Shown here: positions 5,887 through 6,014 of the stretch, piece after piece
Layout of the letters: every line of letters begins with the position of its first letter
Numbering within the stretch: position 1 is the stretch's first letter
Assembly (NCBI GenBank): GCA_031549925.1
Contig: JAVBPA010000034.1
Span: 1 to 6,014 of the forward strand
Source of the DNA: JAVBPA01 sp031549925
GTDB taxonomy: Bacteria; Bacillota; Clostridia; Oscillospirales; CAG-272
Direction: 5' to 3'
DNA length: 6,014 bases
Made by a program: the position numbers and the translations under genes
The notes under the pieces: generated by a model
What the model saw: only the letters and a program-made list of their open reading frames with translations
Told to the model about the DNA's origin: nothing
The model's database searches: none

Positions 5887-5921
5887 GTATATCGATACAT
5901 ACATTATCGATATACAGTGTA
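5881..5921. promoter_or_regulatory. Large perfect inverted repeat over the -10 element (operator)
   Basis: The 17-bp arms at 5881-5897 and 5905-5921 are exact inverted copies around a 7-bp spacer. Each arm contains a smaller palindrome, TATCGATA (5890-5897 and 5905-5912). The left arm begins exactly at the -10 hexamer, so a bound protein would block RNA polymerase. Only part of the repeat would be transcribed from a start near 5892, so a DNA operator fits better than an RNA hairpin. The binding protein is unknown; autoregulation by the downstream gene product is possible. Confidence 0.8.
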
Positions 5922-5947
5922 TCGTTATTATTTAGGAGGTTATCGCC

Positions 5948-6014
5948 ATGTCAGCAAATTCACCAATGTCAATTATGCTTTACAACAGGCTGCTTAGTTA
6001 CCTGCGTTTTATGA
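5948..6014 (+). CDS. Unidentified gene, N-terminal fragment only (partial)
   Basis: An ATG at 5948 is preceded by a perfect AGGAGGT (5934-5940) at 7-nt spacing, downstream of a strong promoter and operator. This makes it a real gene start. Only 22 codons are visible, beginning MSANSPMSIMLYNRLLSYLRF, and the frame is open to the window edge. This is too little to name a family. The N-terminus is not an obvious signal peptide. The tight operator suggests either a regulator that represses itself or the first gene of an inducible operon such as a transporter. Confidence 0.8.
   Translation, partial: MSANSPMSIMLYNRLLSYLRFM

Noticed and set aside
5767..5904. A 45-codon minus-strand frame beginning with an ATG in the loop of the large inverted repeat (MYVSIYSVTNTKTF...).
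   Set aside because: There is no ribosome binding site upstream, no promoter for that strand, and it runs through the promoter and operator of the plus-strand gene.

Overview
The window looks like a chromosomal piece of a low-GC Gram-positive anaerobe, most likely a member of the Clostridia. The evidence is the AT-rich sequence, strong AGGAGG-type ribosome binding sites, sigma-A-like TTGACA/TATAAT promoters, two lipoprotein signal peptides, and protein families common in that class. There are no rRNA or tRNA genes, CRISPR repeats or transposase genes. I do not see a defence, toxin-antitoxin or phage system. The most interesting content is a small uncharacterised regulator/membrane/lipoprotein cassette and two promoters built around inverted repeats.

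Positions 1-1974 (minus strand) hold a tightly packed three-gene operon. It encodes a multi-pass membrane protein with a DUF2975-like C-terminal half, a YozG-like XRE helix-turn-helix regulator, and a lipoprotein whose end runs off the left edge. A near-consensus promoter drives it. A 9-bp inverted repeat brackets the -10 element, which suggests local, possibly autogenous, control.

Positions 2067-2971 (plus strand) hold a divergent transcription unit. It has a good promoter, a leader of about 160 nt that contains an unused AGGAGG and a hairpin, a 182-residue lipoprotein of probable Mog1/PsbP/DcrB-like fold, and an intrinsic terminator.

Positions 3098-4594 (plus strand) hold a 498-residue DUF362-domain protein with an unassigned C-terminal extension. 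The gene is visibly richer in GC than its surroundings.

Positions 4612-5643 (minus strand) hold two small genes: a 90-residue two-helix membrane protein with a coiled-coil tail and, downstream of it, a stand-alone GyrI-like effector-binding domain protein. A hairpin followed by a T run ends this unit.

Positions 5858-6014 (plus strand) hold a strong promoter overlapped by a perfect 17-bp-arm inverted repeat, then AGGAGGT and the first 22 codons of an unidentified gene that runs off the right edge.

Several start codons were moved inward from the longest open frame because a ribosome binding site or family alignment supports an internal start. All family assignments come from motif recognition by eye, without database searches.
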